Assembly: GCA_903837285.1 (NCBI GenBank)
Contig: CAILUD010000040.1
Span: forward strand, 21,943-85,942
Length of the DNA: 64,000 nucleotides
Source: an uncultured Bacteroidota bacterium
GTDB lineage: Bacteria > Bacteroidota > Bacteroidia > Bacteroidales > GWA2-32-17
Reading direction: 5' to 3'
The position numbers were made by a program, and so were the translations under genes. A model generated the notes under the pieces. It was not told the origin of the DNA. It saw only the letters and a program-made list of their open reading frames with translations, and ran no database searches. This document shows, in pieces, positions 24,857 through 34,079 of the stretch; within the stretch, counting starts at the first letter, position 1; every line of letters starts with the position of its first letter.

Positions 24857-27811
24857 TTGACTGTTTTAATTCTTCTACCTTTATTGTCGGTAGGGCAGAA
24901 TTACTTTCAACAACGTGTAGAATATAAAATATCTGTAAAGCTTGATGACACAAAAAACACCTTAAGTGCATTTGAAGAAATTCTATACAAAAATAATTCA
25001 ACTGACACACTTTCATTTATTTATTTTCATTTGTGGCCAAATGGATATAGTAATACTTCAACCCCAATGGCTATACAAATGGAAAGAAGTAATAATTTAA
25101 AATTTTTGAATGCACCAGATTCTTCTCATGGCTATATTGACGGTATTGACTTTAAAGTTGATAACAAATTAGCAAAATGGTCTTATTTAAAAGACACAAA
25201 TGATATATGTATATTGTATTTAAATGAAAAATTACTTCCAGGTAAATCGATAAATATTACTACACCTTTTTATGTTAAAGTTCCAGGAGATGATTTTTCA
25301 AGATTAGGACATTATGGTCAATCATATCAAATAACACAATGGTATCCTAAGCCTGCAGTGTACGACAAATATGGCTGGCATTATTTTTCATACTTAAATC
25401 AGGGAGAGTTTTATTCTGAATTTGGAAAATTTGAAGTCAATATTACATTGCCCCAAAACTATACTGTTGCAGCAACCGGAGTATTACAAAATCCGGAAGA
25501 AATTTTGCGTATTAATGAAATAGCTCAAAACACCAGAAATATAAATACATTTAACAATAGCGAAAATAGTTTTCCTGTATCTTCTAAAAAATATAAAACA
25601 ATACAATTTATTCAGGATAGTATTCACGATTTTGCATGGTTTGCCGATAAACGGTTTCATATTCTTAAAAGTAATGTGGTTCTTCCTAATAGTAATAAAA
25701 ATGTAACAACATGGGTGTATTTTACCAATATTGAAGGAAATTTATGGAAGAATGCAATAAATTATGTTGATAGTGCAATTTATTATTATTCGAAATGGGT
25801 TGGCGATTATCCTTATTCTAATTGTAGTGCAGTAGAATCTGCCTTGGGTGCAGGCGGAGGTATGGAATATCCAATGATTACTAATATTGGGTGGGGCGGT
25901 AATGCTGCTGCTCTTGAAAATGTAATTGTTCACGAAGTAGGTCATAATTGGTTTTATGGAATATTAGGAAATAACGAACGCGATAATCCATGGCTAGATG
26001 AAGGAATAAACAGTTTTTACGATCAGCGTTATACCTCAGAAATCAAAAAGAGCAATGGTATAGATTATATGAATTATCTGAATAAAATTTTAGGATTTAC
26101 ACCCGATTTTAAAATAGATTTCAATAAAATTGCATGCGATTATGTTGCCGGAATTGGTTCAGATCAGCCATTAAACAAGGCTTCAGAAGAATATTTACCA
26201 GAGAATTACGGATTGGTTTGCTATATGAAAGGTGCTTTAACCATGAAATATTTAAAAAATTATATTGGTGAAAAAGATTTTGATAAAGCCATGCAATATT
26301 ATTATAACAAATGGCAGTTTAAACATCCTTATCCCGATGATTTAGAAAAAGTATTGGAAGAAAGTACTAATAAAAACCTCGACTGGTTGTTTAATGATAT
26401 TAGTAATAATTGCAATTATTCTGATTATAAAATAAAAGGGTTTAAATTAAATAAGGATTCACAACAATGTGAAATAATAATTAGAAATAAAGGGAAATTA
26501 GATGCTCCGTTAAATTATTGTTTGTATAATGACAATAAAATTATAGAGTCTAAATGGACTGAAGGGTTTACTGGAAGTAAATCTTTTACATTTAATAACA
26601 TTAATTGTGATAAAGTTTTAATTGACCCAAATAATTTAATTTTTGAAAAAAAACGATCAAATAATTATTCACGGTTAAATGGAGTATTAAAAAAAGCAGA
26701 GCCAATTCAAATTAAATTGTTAGGGATAATAGAAAATTCAACTAGGACACAGCTATGTTATACTCCTGTGCTGGGCTGGAATACGAGCGATGGATTAATG
26801 CCGGGTATATTGTTATATAATTCATTTTTGCCTGAGCGAAAAATTCAATACAGGTTTATGCCGATGTACGGGACTAATTCAGATAAATTGACAGGAATAG
26901 CCTATTACGAATATAATTTTCATCCAGGAATTTTAAATATTCAAAAATTAAATCTGTTTGAAGAGTTTACTACTTTTAATACAGGTAAAGAAGATGAATT
27001 AAGTACATGGAGAAAAACAGAAGTAGGAATAAATGTGTTGTTTAAAAGAAATGCGGTATTCCCATTACAGCAATGGCAAGCTTCAATAAAGGCTACGTAT
27101 GCAACCGATTATTATGCTGACTCATTATATAATCTTTTTTTAAAAGCTTCAGTTGTATATAAAGATCATTCTAAAAGAATTCCCATTAGTGCTGAGTTTA
27201 ATGCTGAATCTGGCCCAAATTACCTGAAAGCATATACCGACTTATCGTGGAGAATAAATTATAATGGAAGAAAAACGGGTTTTAGTGCAAGATTCTTTGG
27301 TGGAACTTTTATTTATAACAATAGTAATTATGGAATTTATAATTTCCGAATATCGGGAACTCAAAGCGATAAAGATTATTTATATTCTGAGGTTTTTCCA
27401 GATCGTACAGGCTCAACATCTTCAAAAAATTTATGGTCGCAGCAGTTTGTGAAAAATGATGGAGGGTTTGGAATTTATTCTCCAATTCAAACAAATAAAT
27501 GGATGGCTGCATTAAATTTGGAAGCTGCATTTCCTGTGCCTTTGCCACTTTCATTATATTTTAATGTAGCCAATTATAAAAATGCAAAAACAGCTTGGGA
27601 AGGCTCAACAAGATTTCCATATGAAATAGGAATTGAATTTAAAGTAATTCCTGATATATTTGTAATATATTTTCCTGTAAAAATGTCAAAAGACGTAAAA
27701 AGTTCAAACGAATTATATACAAATGAATATGTAGAAAAAATCAGGTTTACACTTCGTTTATCTAAATTAGTGCCTTTCAAATACACATCTACATTACCAA
27801 TAATGTTTTAA
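24857..27811 (+). CDS. M1-family metallopeptidase, large, with no sorting domain
   Basis: About 984 residues from a TTG at 24857. The frame is open back to 24791, and a CTG at 24836 would give a better signal peptide (MKNFKHFLTVLILLPLLSVG), so the exact start is uncertain. The M1 domain covers about residues 20-500: the GAMEN-like GGGMEYPMITNIG, zinc site HEVGHNWF and third ligand in NPWLDEGINSFYD. The C-terminal half (from about 560) is beta-rich and reads like a membrane-associated barrel or sandwich. No T9SS tail, so periplasmic or outer-membrane location is inferred. It shares a stop/start base with lpxH. Confidence 0.87.
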   Translation: MTVLILLPLLSVGQNYFQQRVEYKISVKLDDTKNTLSAFEEILYKNNSTDTLSFIYFHLWPNGYSNTSTPMAIQMERSNNLKFLNAPDSSHGYIDGIDFKVDNKLAKWSYLKDTNDICILYLNEKLLPGKSINITTPFYVKVPGDDFSRLGHYGQSYQITQWYPKPAVYDKYGWHYFSYLNQGEFYSEFGKFEVNITLPQNYTVAATGVLQNPEEILRINEIAQNTRNINTFNNSENSFPVSSKKYKTIQFIQDSIHDFAWFADKRFHILKSNVVLPNSNKNVTTWVYFTNIEGNLWKNAINYVDSAIYYYSKWVGDYPYSNCSAVESALGAGGGMEYPMITNIGWGGNAAALENVIVHEVGHNWFYGILGNNERDNPWLDEGINSFYDQRYTSEIKKSNGIDYMNYLNKILGFTPDFKIDFNKIACDYVAGIGSDQPLNKASEEYLPENYGLVCYMKGALTMKYLKNYIGEKDFDKAMQYYYNKWQFKHPYPDDLEKVLEESTNKNLDWLFNDISNNCNYSDYKIKGFKLNKDSQQCEIIIRNKGKLDAPLNYCLYNDNKIIESKWTEGFTGSKSFTFNNINCDKVLIDPNNLIFEKKRSNNYSRLNGVLKKAEPIQIKLLGIIENSTRTQLCYTPVLGWNTSDGLMPGILLYNSFLPERKIQYRFMPMYGTNSDKLTGIAYYEYNFHPGILNIQKLNLFEEFTTFNTGKEDELSTWRKTEVGINVLFKRNAVFPLQQWQASIKATYATDYYADSLYNLFLKASVVYKDHSKRIPISAEFNAESGPNYLKAYTDLSWRINYNGRKTGFSARFFGGTFIYNNSNYGIYNFRISGTQSDKDYLYSEVFPDRTGSTSSKNLWSQQFVKNDGGFGIYSPIQTNKWMAALNLEAAFPVPLPLSLYFNVANYKNAKTAWEGSTRFPYEIGIEFKVIPDIFVIYFPVKMSKDVKSSNELYTNEYVEKIRFTLRLSKLVPFKYTSTLPIMF

Positions 27812-28560
27812 TGACAAATAAAAAAACATACTTTTTATCTGATGCACATCTTGGTTTGCCAAACCATGCAAGCAGTCTTGTTCGTGAAAAACTACTTGTT
27901 AAATGGCTTGATGAGGTTAAAGTTGATGCAGAAGAAATTTATCTTGTAGGTGATATTTTTGATTTTTGGTTCGAGCATAAAAGAGTTGTACCCAAAGGAT
28001 TTACAAGATTTTTAGGAAAACTTTCTGAGATTTGTGATAGTGGAATTCCTGTACATTATTTTACGGGTAATCATGATTTATGGATTTTTAATTATCTGGA
28101 TCAAGAAACAGGTGTTATTTTACACCGAGAAAAATATATTAAAGAAATAAACGGCAAACGTTTTTTAATCGCTCATGGCGATGCATTAGGTCCAAAAGAT
28201 ACCGGATTTAAAATTTTAAAGAAAATATTTTTAAATAAAATAGTTCAATGGTTTTTTAAACGATTGCATCCAAATTTCACAATGTGGATTGGTATTAATT
28301 GGTCGCAAAGTAGCCGTTATCATGATAAATCAGAGAATTTAAAATTCCTTGGTGAGGATAAAGAGCGATTAATTATTTATGCAAAAAGAAAACTGGAAAA
28401 AGAACATTTCGACTTTTTTATATTCGGACACAGGCATGTTCCTTATGAATTTCAATTGAAAAATGATTCCAAATTTATTAACCTTGGCGATTGGATATCA
28501 AATTTCACCTATGCAGTATTTGACGGAAACGAACTGCATTTAAAATACTATAAAAAATAA
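27811..28560 (+). CDS. lpxH: UDP-2,3-diacylglucosamine pyrophosphatase
   Basis: 249 residues. Hydrolyses UDP-2,3-diacylglucosamine to lipid X in lipid A synthesis. Calcineurin-like metallophosphoesterase motifs are all present: SDAHLG (D11, H13), GDIFDFWFEH, GNHDLW, IAHGDALG and FGHRHVPYE. The YHDKSENLKFLGED cap region is also present. The ATG overlaps the last base of the preceding stop codon, so it is translationally coupled to the M1 peptidase. Length is normal. Confidence 0.93.
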   Translation: MTNKKTYFLSDAHLGLPNHASSLVREKLLVKWLDEVKVDAEEIYLVGDIFDFWFEHKRVVPKGFTRFLGKLSEICDSGIPVHYFTGNHDLWIFNYLDQETGVILHREKYIKEINGKRFLIAHGDALGPKDTGFKILKKIFLNKIVQWFFKRLHPNFTMWIGINWSQSSRYHDKSENLKFLGEDKERLIIYAKRKLEKEHFDFFIFGHRHVPYEFQLKNDSKFINLGDWISNFTYAVFDGNELHLKYYKK

Positions 28561-28566
28561 CATTAA

Positions 28567-29826
28567 TTATTCTTTTCCTAAATTCTGAAAATCAAATCCT
28601 GAAGGACTTTGGAAAATTCTTAACCCGAATTGTGGCACAACTGCAAGTAAATGATCGAAAACATCTGCCTGTAGTGTTTCGAATGGTTCCCATTCATAGT
28701 ATTTGCTAAAGAAATAAAGTTCAATTGGAATACCGCTCTCGTTTGATTGAAGTTGTCTTACTATCATTGTCATATCCTGCCTAATGTTAGGATTATCCTT
28801 TATATATAATTCAACATATTTTCTAAATGTTCCAATGTTTGTAAGTCTTTGTCCGTTTGCAGAGCTTGATAAATCAACAGATAAACCAGAGTTATATTTT
28901 GCCAACTCACTGCTTTTTTCAGTTAGGTACGATTCAATTAATTTGATTTTTTTGAGCGATGTTATTTCTTCCTCAGATAAAAAGTGAATACTTTTAATAT
29001 CAATATTTATTGAACGTTTTACTCGTCTGGATTCAGAATCTTCAAGTCCTCGGAAATTAACAAAAGAATCCGAAACCAGCAGATATGATGGAACCATAGT
29101 TATAGTTTTGTCCCAGTTTAAAATCTTAACAGTGTGTAGCGAAATTTCGCTTACTGTTCCATCGGCGCCTTTTGAAGGTACGGTAATCCAATCACCAATT
29201 CTTACCATATCGTTAGCAGAAAGTTGAATCCCTGCAACAAGTCCTAATAAAGTATCTTTAAAAACTAACAGAAGTATTGCTGCCAATGCTCCAATTCCCG
29301 TTAAAAAATAAGCCGGATTTTTATCAAGTAAAAGCGATAAAACTAAAATTGCTCCGACAGAAAAATTAAAAATATTAATAACTTGTAAAAATCCTTTTAT
29401 AGGACGTTCTTTTGAAGAAGGGATTCTTAAATAAATTTCATTTAGTGCTTTTAAAAATGAATTTATAATAAACATTACAACAATTATCAGGTAGATTATT
29501 GCACTTGTTTTAAATAAATGTATCCATCCGGGATGTCCGTAAAAAGCAACTGTTGATGAATAATAAATAATTACTGCCGGCACTAAATGCGAAAATCGAT
29601 GAAAAACCTTTTTTTCTAATAAAACATCATCCCAGTTATTTTTACTTCTCTTAACTATTTTACCTACAATAACAAGTATAATTTCTTTTGTGATAAAATT
29701 TATAAAAACACAAACTAAAGCAATTATAACTATTTCAATTGCAATTCTAAGTCCAGATGCCCAATAGTCATTAAGACCCAAGCCTATAAGCCATGATTTA
29801 ATACTAACAGCGAATTCTTGTATCAT
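28567..29826 (-). CDS. MscS-family mechanosensitive channel
   Basis: 419 residues, with five N-terminal hydrophobic helices followed by the MscS pore and beta domain: GIGALAAILLLVFKDTLLGLVAGIQLSANDMVRIGDWITVPSKGADGTVSEISLHTVKI. The residues VPSKGADG and WDKTITMVPSYLL resemble the YbdG/miniconductance branch. It releases solutes on hypo-osmotic shock at the inner membrane. Convergent with lpxH with a six-base gap. Confidence 0.93.
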   Translation of the reverse strand: MIQEFAVSIKSWLIGLGLNDYWASGLRIAIEIVIIALVCVFINFITKEIILVIVGKIVKRSKNNWDDVLLEKKVFHRFSHLVPAVIIYYSSTVAFYGHPGWIHLFKTSAIIYLIIVVMFIINSFLKALNEIYLRIPSSKERPIKGFLQVINIFNFSVGAILVLSLLLDKNPAYFLTGIGALAAILLLVFKDTLLGLVAGIQLSANDMVRIGDWITVPSKGADGTVSEISLHTVKILNWDKTITMVPSYLLVSDSFVNFRGLEDSESRRVKRSINIDIKSIHFLSEEEITSLKKIKLIESYLTEKSSELAKYNSGLSVDLSSSANGQRLTNIGTFRKYVELYIKDNPNIRQDMTMIVRQLQSNESGIPIELYFFSKYYEWEPFETLQADVFDHLLAVVPQFGLRIFQSPSGFDFQNLGKE

Positions 29827-29936
29827 ATTATTTACTATTATTCTGAAAATTAATTCTTTTATTTATAAAATGTAACTGCAAAATTAATTGCTTTAAAGAA
29901 ATTATACAAAGTTAAGTTATTTAGAATAATTCTTTT

Positions 29937-29944
29937 TAGATTTG
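29937..29944 (+). promoter_or_regulatory. Bacteroidota -7 promoter element
   Basis: TAGATTTG matches TAnnTTTG, 22 bases before the E1 gene ATG. Confidence 0.6.
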
Positions 29945-29966
29945 TGTAAGTAAAACAATTATAAAT

Positions 29967-32402
29967 ATGACTTCTTCAGAAATATCGCCCGAAACTGAAA
30001 AACAAATATCCTTTGATGACTTTAGAAAAGAAGTTCTTCACGATTATTATGTTGCAGTATTAAGTCGCAAGTTGAGTATTACAGGCCGAAAAGAAGTGCT
30101 TACAGGCAAGGCTAAATTTGGAATTTTTGGCGACGGAAAAGAAATAGCTCAGATAGTAATGGCCAAGAATTTTAAAAATGGTGATTGGCGTTCGGGTTAT
30201 TATCGCGATCAGACTTTTATGCTTGCCTCTGGAATGTTAACTCCTGAACAATTTTTTGCACAACTTTTTGGTGATACTGATATTCGAAATAATCCTCATA
30301 ATAGCGGACGATCATTTAATAATCATTTTAGCGTTGCAAATATAAATTCAGATGGTTCTTGGAAAAATTTAGTAACACAGAAAAATTCTGCTGCTGATTT
30401 GTCACCTACTGCAGGACAAATGCCTAGATTAACTGGTTTAGCCTGGGCTTCAAAATTATACCGACAAAATCCAGAATTAAGTCAATTTACTTCTTTTTCT
30501 GACCATGGTAACGAAGTTGCTTTCGGAACAATTGGTGATGCAAGTACATCTGAAGGTCACTTTTGGGAAACAATAAATGCAGTAGGAGTTTTACAAGTTC
30601 CAATGGCATTATTTATCTGGGATGATGGTTATGGAATTTCTGTACCGAAAAAATATCAGACAACAAAACAAAGTATTTCTGAATTGTTACGAGGTTTTGA
30701 AAAGGACAACAGAGGCGGAATTTTAATTTATAAAGTTAAAGGTTGGGATTATGTTGGAATGGTAAAAACATTTGCCGAAGGAGTTGAGCGTTGCAGAAAA
30801 GAACATATTCCGGTTATTTTTCATGTCGAGGAAATGACTCAACCACAAGGACATTCAACTTCCGGTTCTCACGAGAGATATAAATCGCAGGAAAGACTAG
30901 CTTGGGAAATTGATTTGGATCCAATTACAAAAATGCGTGATTGGTTAATTGAAAAACAAATTGCAACACCAGAGGAATTAGATAAAATACAAGATGATGC
31001 AGAAAATATAACAAAAGCTGCAAAACAAAAAGCCTGGAACGATTTTACCGAACCAATTAAACGCGAAAGAGATGAGTTGATAAGGATTATTGACAATCGT
31101 ACATGCATGTGTAAGCGTGAACATATTGATAAGGTAAGTATAATTACAGATAATTTAAGGAAGATTGTTAACCCAATAAGAAAAGATATTTTCAGTTCTT
31201 CCAAAAAAATACTTCGCCATGTTTGTCTTGATTGTAACATTAGGAAAAAGTTGCAGGAAGATATTCAGTTTTGGTTAAAAAGAAATTATGTTGATGCAAG
31301 AATTCGTTATAATAGCCATTTATACATTCAGACAGATAAATCGGCATTAAAGGTTAAAGCAATACCTGTGCTTTTTAATGAAAATTCTGTAATGGTTAAT
31401 GGTCGCGAAATATTAAGAGATAACTGGGATTATTTATTTAGTAAAAATCCTTTGTTAGTTGCATTTGGCGAGGATGTTGGAAATATTGGAGGAGTAAACC
31501 AATCATTTGAAGGATTACAAAAAAAATATGGCGAGATTAGAATTAGCGATACAGGTATTCGCGAAACAACAATACTCGGACAAGGAATAGGAGTTGCTTT
31601 ACGAGGTTTGCGCCCAATTGTAGAAATTCAGTATTTTGATTATTTGTTATATGCTTTGCAAACTTTAAGTGATGATTTAGCATCATTGCATTTCAGAACC
31701 GCAGGTGGACAAAAAGCCCCGGTAATAATATCTACACGTGGTCATAGGCTCGAAGGAATCTGGCACTCTGGTTCACCTCTAAGCATGGTTATAAATTCCA
31801 TTCGTGGGGTATATGTTTGTGTTCCCCGTAATATGACTCAGGCAGCAGGATTTTATAACACTTTGTTACAAGCCGATGATTCTGCAATTGTAATTGAACC
31901 ATTAAACGCATACCGTTTAAAAGAAAAACGTCCCGAAAATATTGGTGAATTTAAAGTTCCGCTAGGAGTTCCCGAAATATTAACAACAGGTACTGACGTA
32001 ACGCTTTTAACCTATGGCTCATGTGTCCGCATTGCACAAGATGCGGTAGACCAGTTAAAAGAATTTAGAATAAATGTTGAGTTAATAGATGTTCAAACAC
32101 TTTTACCATTTGATGTGAATAATGTTATTGTCGAATCTGTTAAGAAAACGAATAAAGTAGTATTCTTCGATGAAGATGTACCGGGGGGAGCAACTGCATT
32201 TATGATGCAAAAAGTTCTTGAAGAACAAGGAGCATTTCAATACCTAGATGCAGAGCCAATAACAATTACAGCTCAGGAACATCGTCCGGCTTATGCTTCA
32301 GATGGTGATTACTTCTCGAACCCAAATGCCGAAGATGTGTTTGAAGGAATTTATGATTTAATGCATAAATATAATCCGGGAAAATATCCGCAGATTTATT
32401 AG
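29967..32402 (+). CDS. 2-oxoacid dehydrogenase E1, fused alpha and beta subunits
   Basis: 811 residues. The alpha part (about 30-340) has the TPP-binding GDASTSEGHFWETINAVGVL then IWDDGYGISVP, and PQGHSTSGSHERY. The beta part (about 460-811) has VAFGEDVGNIGGVNQSFEGL, DTGIRETTILGQGIGVALRG and VIDVQTLLPFDVN-type segments. It decarboxylates branched-chain 2-oxoacids or pyruvate within an E1-E2-E3 complex. The fused form is known in Bacteroidota as a branched-chain-type E1. A linker (about 345-455) contains C380-x-C382 and C420-x2-C423. No E2 or E3 gene is in the window. Confidence 0.9.
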   Translation: MTSSEISPETEKQISFDDFRKEVLHDYYVAVLSRKLSITGRKEVLTGKAKFGIFGDGKEIAQIVMAKNFKNGDWRSGYYRDQTFMLASGMLTPEQFFAQLFGDTDIRNNPHNSGRSFNNHFSVANINSDGSWKNLVTQKNSAADLSPTAGQMPRLTGLAWASKLYRQNPELSQFTSFSDHGNEVAFGTIGDASTSEGHFWETINAVGVLQVPMALFIWDDGYGISVPKKYQTTKQSISELLRGFEKDNRGGILIYKVKGWDYVGMVKTFAEGVERCRKEHIPVIFHVEEMTQPQGHSTSGSHERYKSQERLAWEIDLDPITKMRDWLIEKQIATPEELDKIQDDAENITKAAKQKAWNDFTEPIKRERDELIRIIDNRTCMCKREHIDKVSIITDNLRKIVNPIRKDIFSSSKKILRHVCLDCNIRKKLQEDIQFWLKRNYVDARIRYNSHLYIQTDKSALKVKAIPVLFNENSVMVNGREILRDNWDYLFSKNPLLVAFGEDVGNIGGVNQSFEGLQKKYGEIRISDTGIRETTILGQGIGVALRGLRPIVEIQYFDYLLYALQTLSDDLASLHFRTAGGQKAPVIISTRGHRLEGIWHSGSPLSMVINSIRGVYVCVPRNMTQAAGFYNTLLQADDSAIVIEPLNAYRLKEKRPENIGEFKVPLGVPEILTTGTDVTLLTYGSCVRIAQDAVDQLKEFRINVELIDVQTLLPFDVNNVIVESVKKTNKVVFFDEDVPGGATAFMMQKVLEEQGAFQYLDAEPITITAQEHRPAYASDGDYFSNPNAEDVFEGIYDLMHKYNPGKYPQIY

Positions 32403-32434
32403 AAATATTATAGTTTATTTCATTAAACACATTT

Positions 32435-32450
32435 GGCGCAAGCGTCCGCT
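32435..32450. repeat. Left half of a REP-like palindrome split by the MITE
   Basis: GGCGCAAGCGTCCGCT is one half of the palindrome GGCGCAAGCG / GCTTGTGCC. Its other half lies at 32637-32652, beyond the inserted element. Intact relatives stand at 33100-33161. Its last ten bases are the left target duplication. Confidence 0.7.
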
Positions 32451-32636
32451 CAATGTCATTGACTTAAGAAAATTTCATTTCGTTAACCCATTTGCTTACT
32501 TCTCGATACGCTTTGCTACTCGAAGTGGCAAATAGCAATTGTTCCTCCGCCGTTATGCGGCGGAGGAACAATCTAGTATGCTAGTTCGAGTTCAATCGAG
32601 AACTACAGGAAGCCTGAGCTTAAGTCAATGACATTG
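32451..32636. mobile_element. 186-bp MITE-like element with 18-bp terminal inverted repeats
   Basis: The ends are CAATGTCATTGACTTAAG (32451-32468) and its exact reverse complement (32619-32636). It is flanked by the exact direct repeat AGCGTCCGCT at 32441-32450 and 32637-32646, a 10-bp target-site duplication. It has no coding capacity. Inside is a hairpin with a 14-bp perfect stem (GTTCCTCCGCCG, loop, CGGCGGAGGAAC) at about 32540-32571, and CTCGATACGCTTTGCTACTCG, which looks like part of a dispersed Bacteroidota repeat. It must have been moved by a transposase encoded elsewhere. A relict end-like sequence is at 23476-23494. Confidence 0.75.
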
Positions 32637-32655
32637 AGCGTCCGCTTGTGCCACT

Positions 32656-33087
32656 AATGAATATTGTATAAAAAATAAAGGTCTTGTAATTTATTCCTGG
32701 TGTATTATGACTAACCATGTACATATGATAATTTCAAGCAAGCAGGATGAGGTAAAGGATATAATGCGGGACATGAAAAGTTATACATCCAGAATGTTAA
32801 AACAAATAATAGAAAAAAATCAACAGGAAAGTAGAAAAGAATGGATTCTAAAAATGATGGTAAAAGCTGGAACTGAAAACAAAAATAATAATGATTTTCA
32901 ATTATGGCAACAACATAATCACCCTATTATTTTAGATACTATTTTTTTAATAGATCAGAAACTAAATTATATTCATAATAACCCCGTTTTTGCCGGATTT
33001 GTTGAAAAACCTGAAGAATATTTATATAGTAGTGCAAGAGATTATGCTGGATTAGAAGGGTTAATTGAGATTACGATAATTGAATAA
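32656..33087 (+). pseudogene. Decayed REP-associated tyrosine transposase (IS200-like)
   Basis: The frame from 32656 reads NEYCIKNKGLVIYSWCIMTN, then HVHMIISS, which matches the middle of a RAYT/Transposase_17 protein. The HUH metal motif (HVH) and the presumed catalytic Tyr in NYIHNNPVFAGF are present, and the C-terminus YSSARDYAGLEGLIEITI is complete. The first third of the protein (the usual N-terminal beta strand region) is missing and replaced by the palindrome and MITE, so it is probably inactive. REP-like palindromes lie on both sides, as expected of RAYT units. Confidence 0.75.
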
Positions 33088-33088
33088 T

Positions 33089-33170
33089 ATTGTGGTAATG
33101 GCACAAGTGGACACTTGCGCCAAATGTGTATTGTGGTATTGGCACAACTGGCTGTTGCGCCAAATGTTTT
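33089..33170. repeat. Two tandem REP-like palindromes after the transposase remnant
   Basis: Two 41-base units. Each has an ATTGTGGTA lead, a palindrome (GGCACAAGTGGACACTTGCGCC at 33100-33121 when joined; a variant at 33141-33161) and a CAAATGT tail. Arm changes are compensated (GTG/CAC versus GCG/CGC in the left copy at 32435), which suggests selection on the hairpin. Confidence 0.75.
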
Positions 33171-33245
33171 TATTTTTTATACTAGTCAAATTTTTATTAA
33201 GGGTTAAAAGTTGTTAAAGTACTTGACAAATGTTCTTTCAGTTTG

Positions 33246-33253
33246 TAAATTTG
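33246..33253 (+). promoter_or_regulatory. Bacteroidota promoter that fixes the next start codon
   Basis: TAAATTTG (-7) lies 20 bases after a TTG (-33) at 33223. Initiation would fall near 33260, so ATGs at or before 33256 cannot be used and the ATG at 33277 is the start. Confidence 0.65.
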
Positions 33254-33276
33254 TAATGAAAATTAATTTAAGAATT

Positions 33277-33792
33277 ATGAACAAGATATTTTCATTAAAA
33301 ATAATAGCTTTATTGGGATTTGTTTTTATGTCATTTAGCATTAAATCTCAAAACATTGAGGTGCCAGATAAAAGTAAAAACAATGAACCCGATGTTCAAA
33401 TAAATGTAAACAGAGAATTAGATAAAGATGGAAATGTTGTGAAGTATGATTCCACATATTCTTGGTCGTGGAGTAGTGATGGAACACAAGGGAATTTCTT
33501 TAATGATTCAATAAATTTAAAATTCTTTAATCAGTTTGATCATAACAATTTGTTTGATGATCCATTTTTTAGCTCGTTTGGATTTTCAAACGATTCTTTA
33601 GCTAATAATAATTCGGCTAATTCAAATTTTGATGCATTACAAAAACAAATGATAGAAATGATGCAACGTCAGCAGCAAATGATGAATGAAATGTTTAATC
33701 AAAAACCATCCATAATTACCGAGCCTGACAAAAACAATGAGCAAAATATTGCACCGGAAAAGAAAGCTTCTGGTAATGGTATAGATATTTAA
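33277..33792 (+). CDS. Secreted Asn/Asp-rich hypothetical protein
   Basis: About 171 residues from the ATG at 33277, chosen because it opens a signal peptide (MNKIFSLKIIALLGFVFMSF) and lies after the promoter. The mature part is polar: PDVQINVNRELDKDGNVVKYDSTYSWSW, a Phe/Asn/Asp-rich middle, then QKQMIEMMQRQQQMMNEMFN, a Gln/Met-rich probable coiled coil. The pattern 'D-S-T-YSWSWSSDGT' occurs in Bacteroidota periplasmic proteins, but I know no function. Not in an operon. Confidence 0.6.
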   Translation: MNKIFSLKIIALLGFVFMSFSIKSQNIEVPDKSKNNEPDVQINVNRELDKDGNVVKYDSTYSWSWSSDGTQGNFFNDSINLKFFNQFDHNNLFDDPFFSSFGFSNDSLANNNSANSNFDALQKQMIEMMQRQQQMMNEMFNQKPSIITEPDKNNEQNIAPEKKASGNGIDI

Positions 33793-34013
33793 CTTAAGTA
33801 TGATATAATATTCTTAATAAAGATTAATTAATAATTGCTTTTTGGTAGCTATCGGCCTTGTGGCGAATGCTTTTAATATCTTCATTCGTTTGTAAAGTTA
33901 AAATCAACTTTAAAAATAATTAATCATGTATTTCTAGTTCTTTTAGAATATTCTTTAATTGAGAATTATATAATGATTTGATAATTGTCATTTTTTATTT
34001 TATTTAGTTATTT

Positions 34014-34021
34014 TATATTTG
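34014..34021 (+). promoter_or_regulatory. Possible -7 promoter element
   Basis: TATATTTG matches TAnnTTTG, 59 bases before the next ATG, in a very AT-rich region where chance matches are likely. The rest of the 287-base gap 33793-34079 shows no supported gene. Confidence 0.35.
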
Positions 34022-34079
34022 TTAGTTGTCATGTTATATCAAAAAATCTTTATTTAAAGTAAAATTTTAACTGTTTTTT

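Noticed and set aside
33100..33161. CRISPR-like tandem repeat
   Set aside because: Only two 41-base units without spacers and with palindromic cores next to a RAYT remnant; fits REP repeats.
33831..33905. Short minus-strand peptide frame with a NEDIKSIRHKADSYQKAI segment
   Set aside because: About 27 codons, no clear start and no known family; perhaps a gene remnant, but not supportable.
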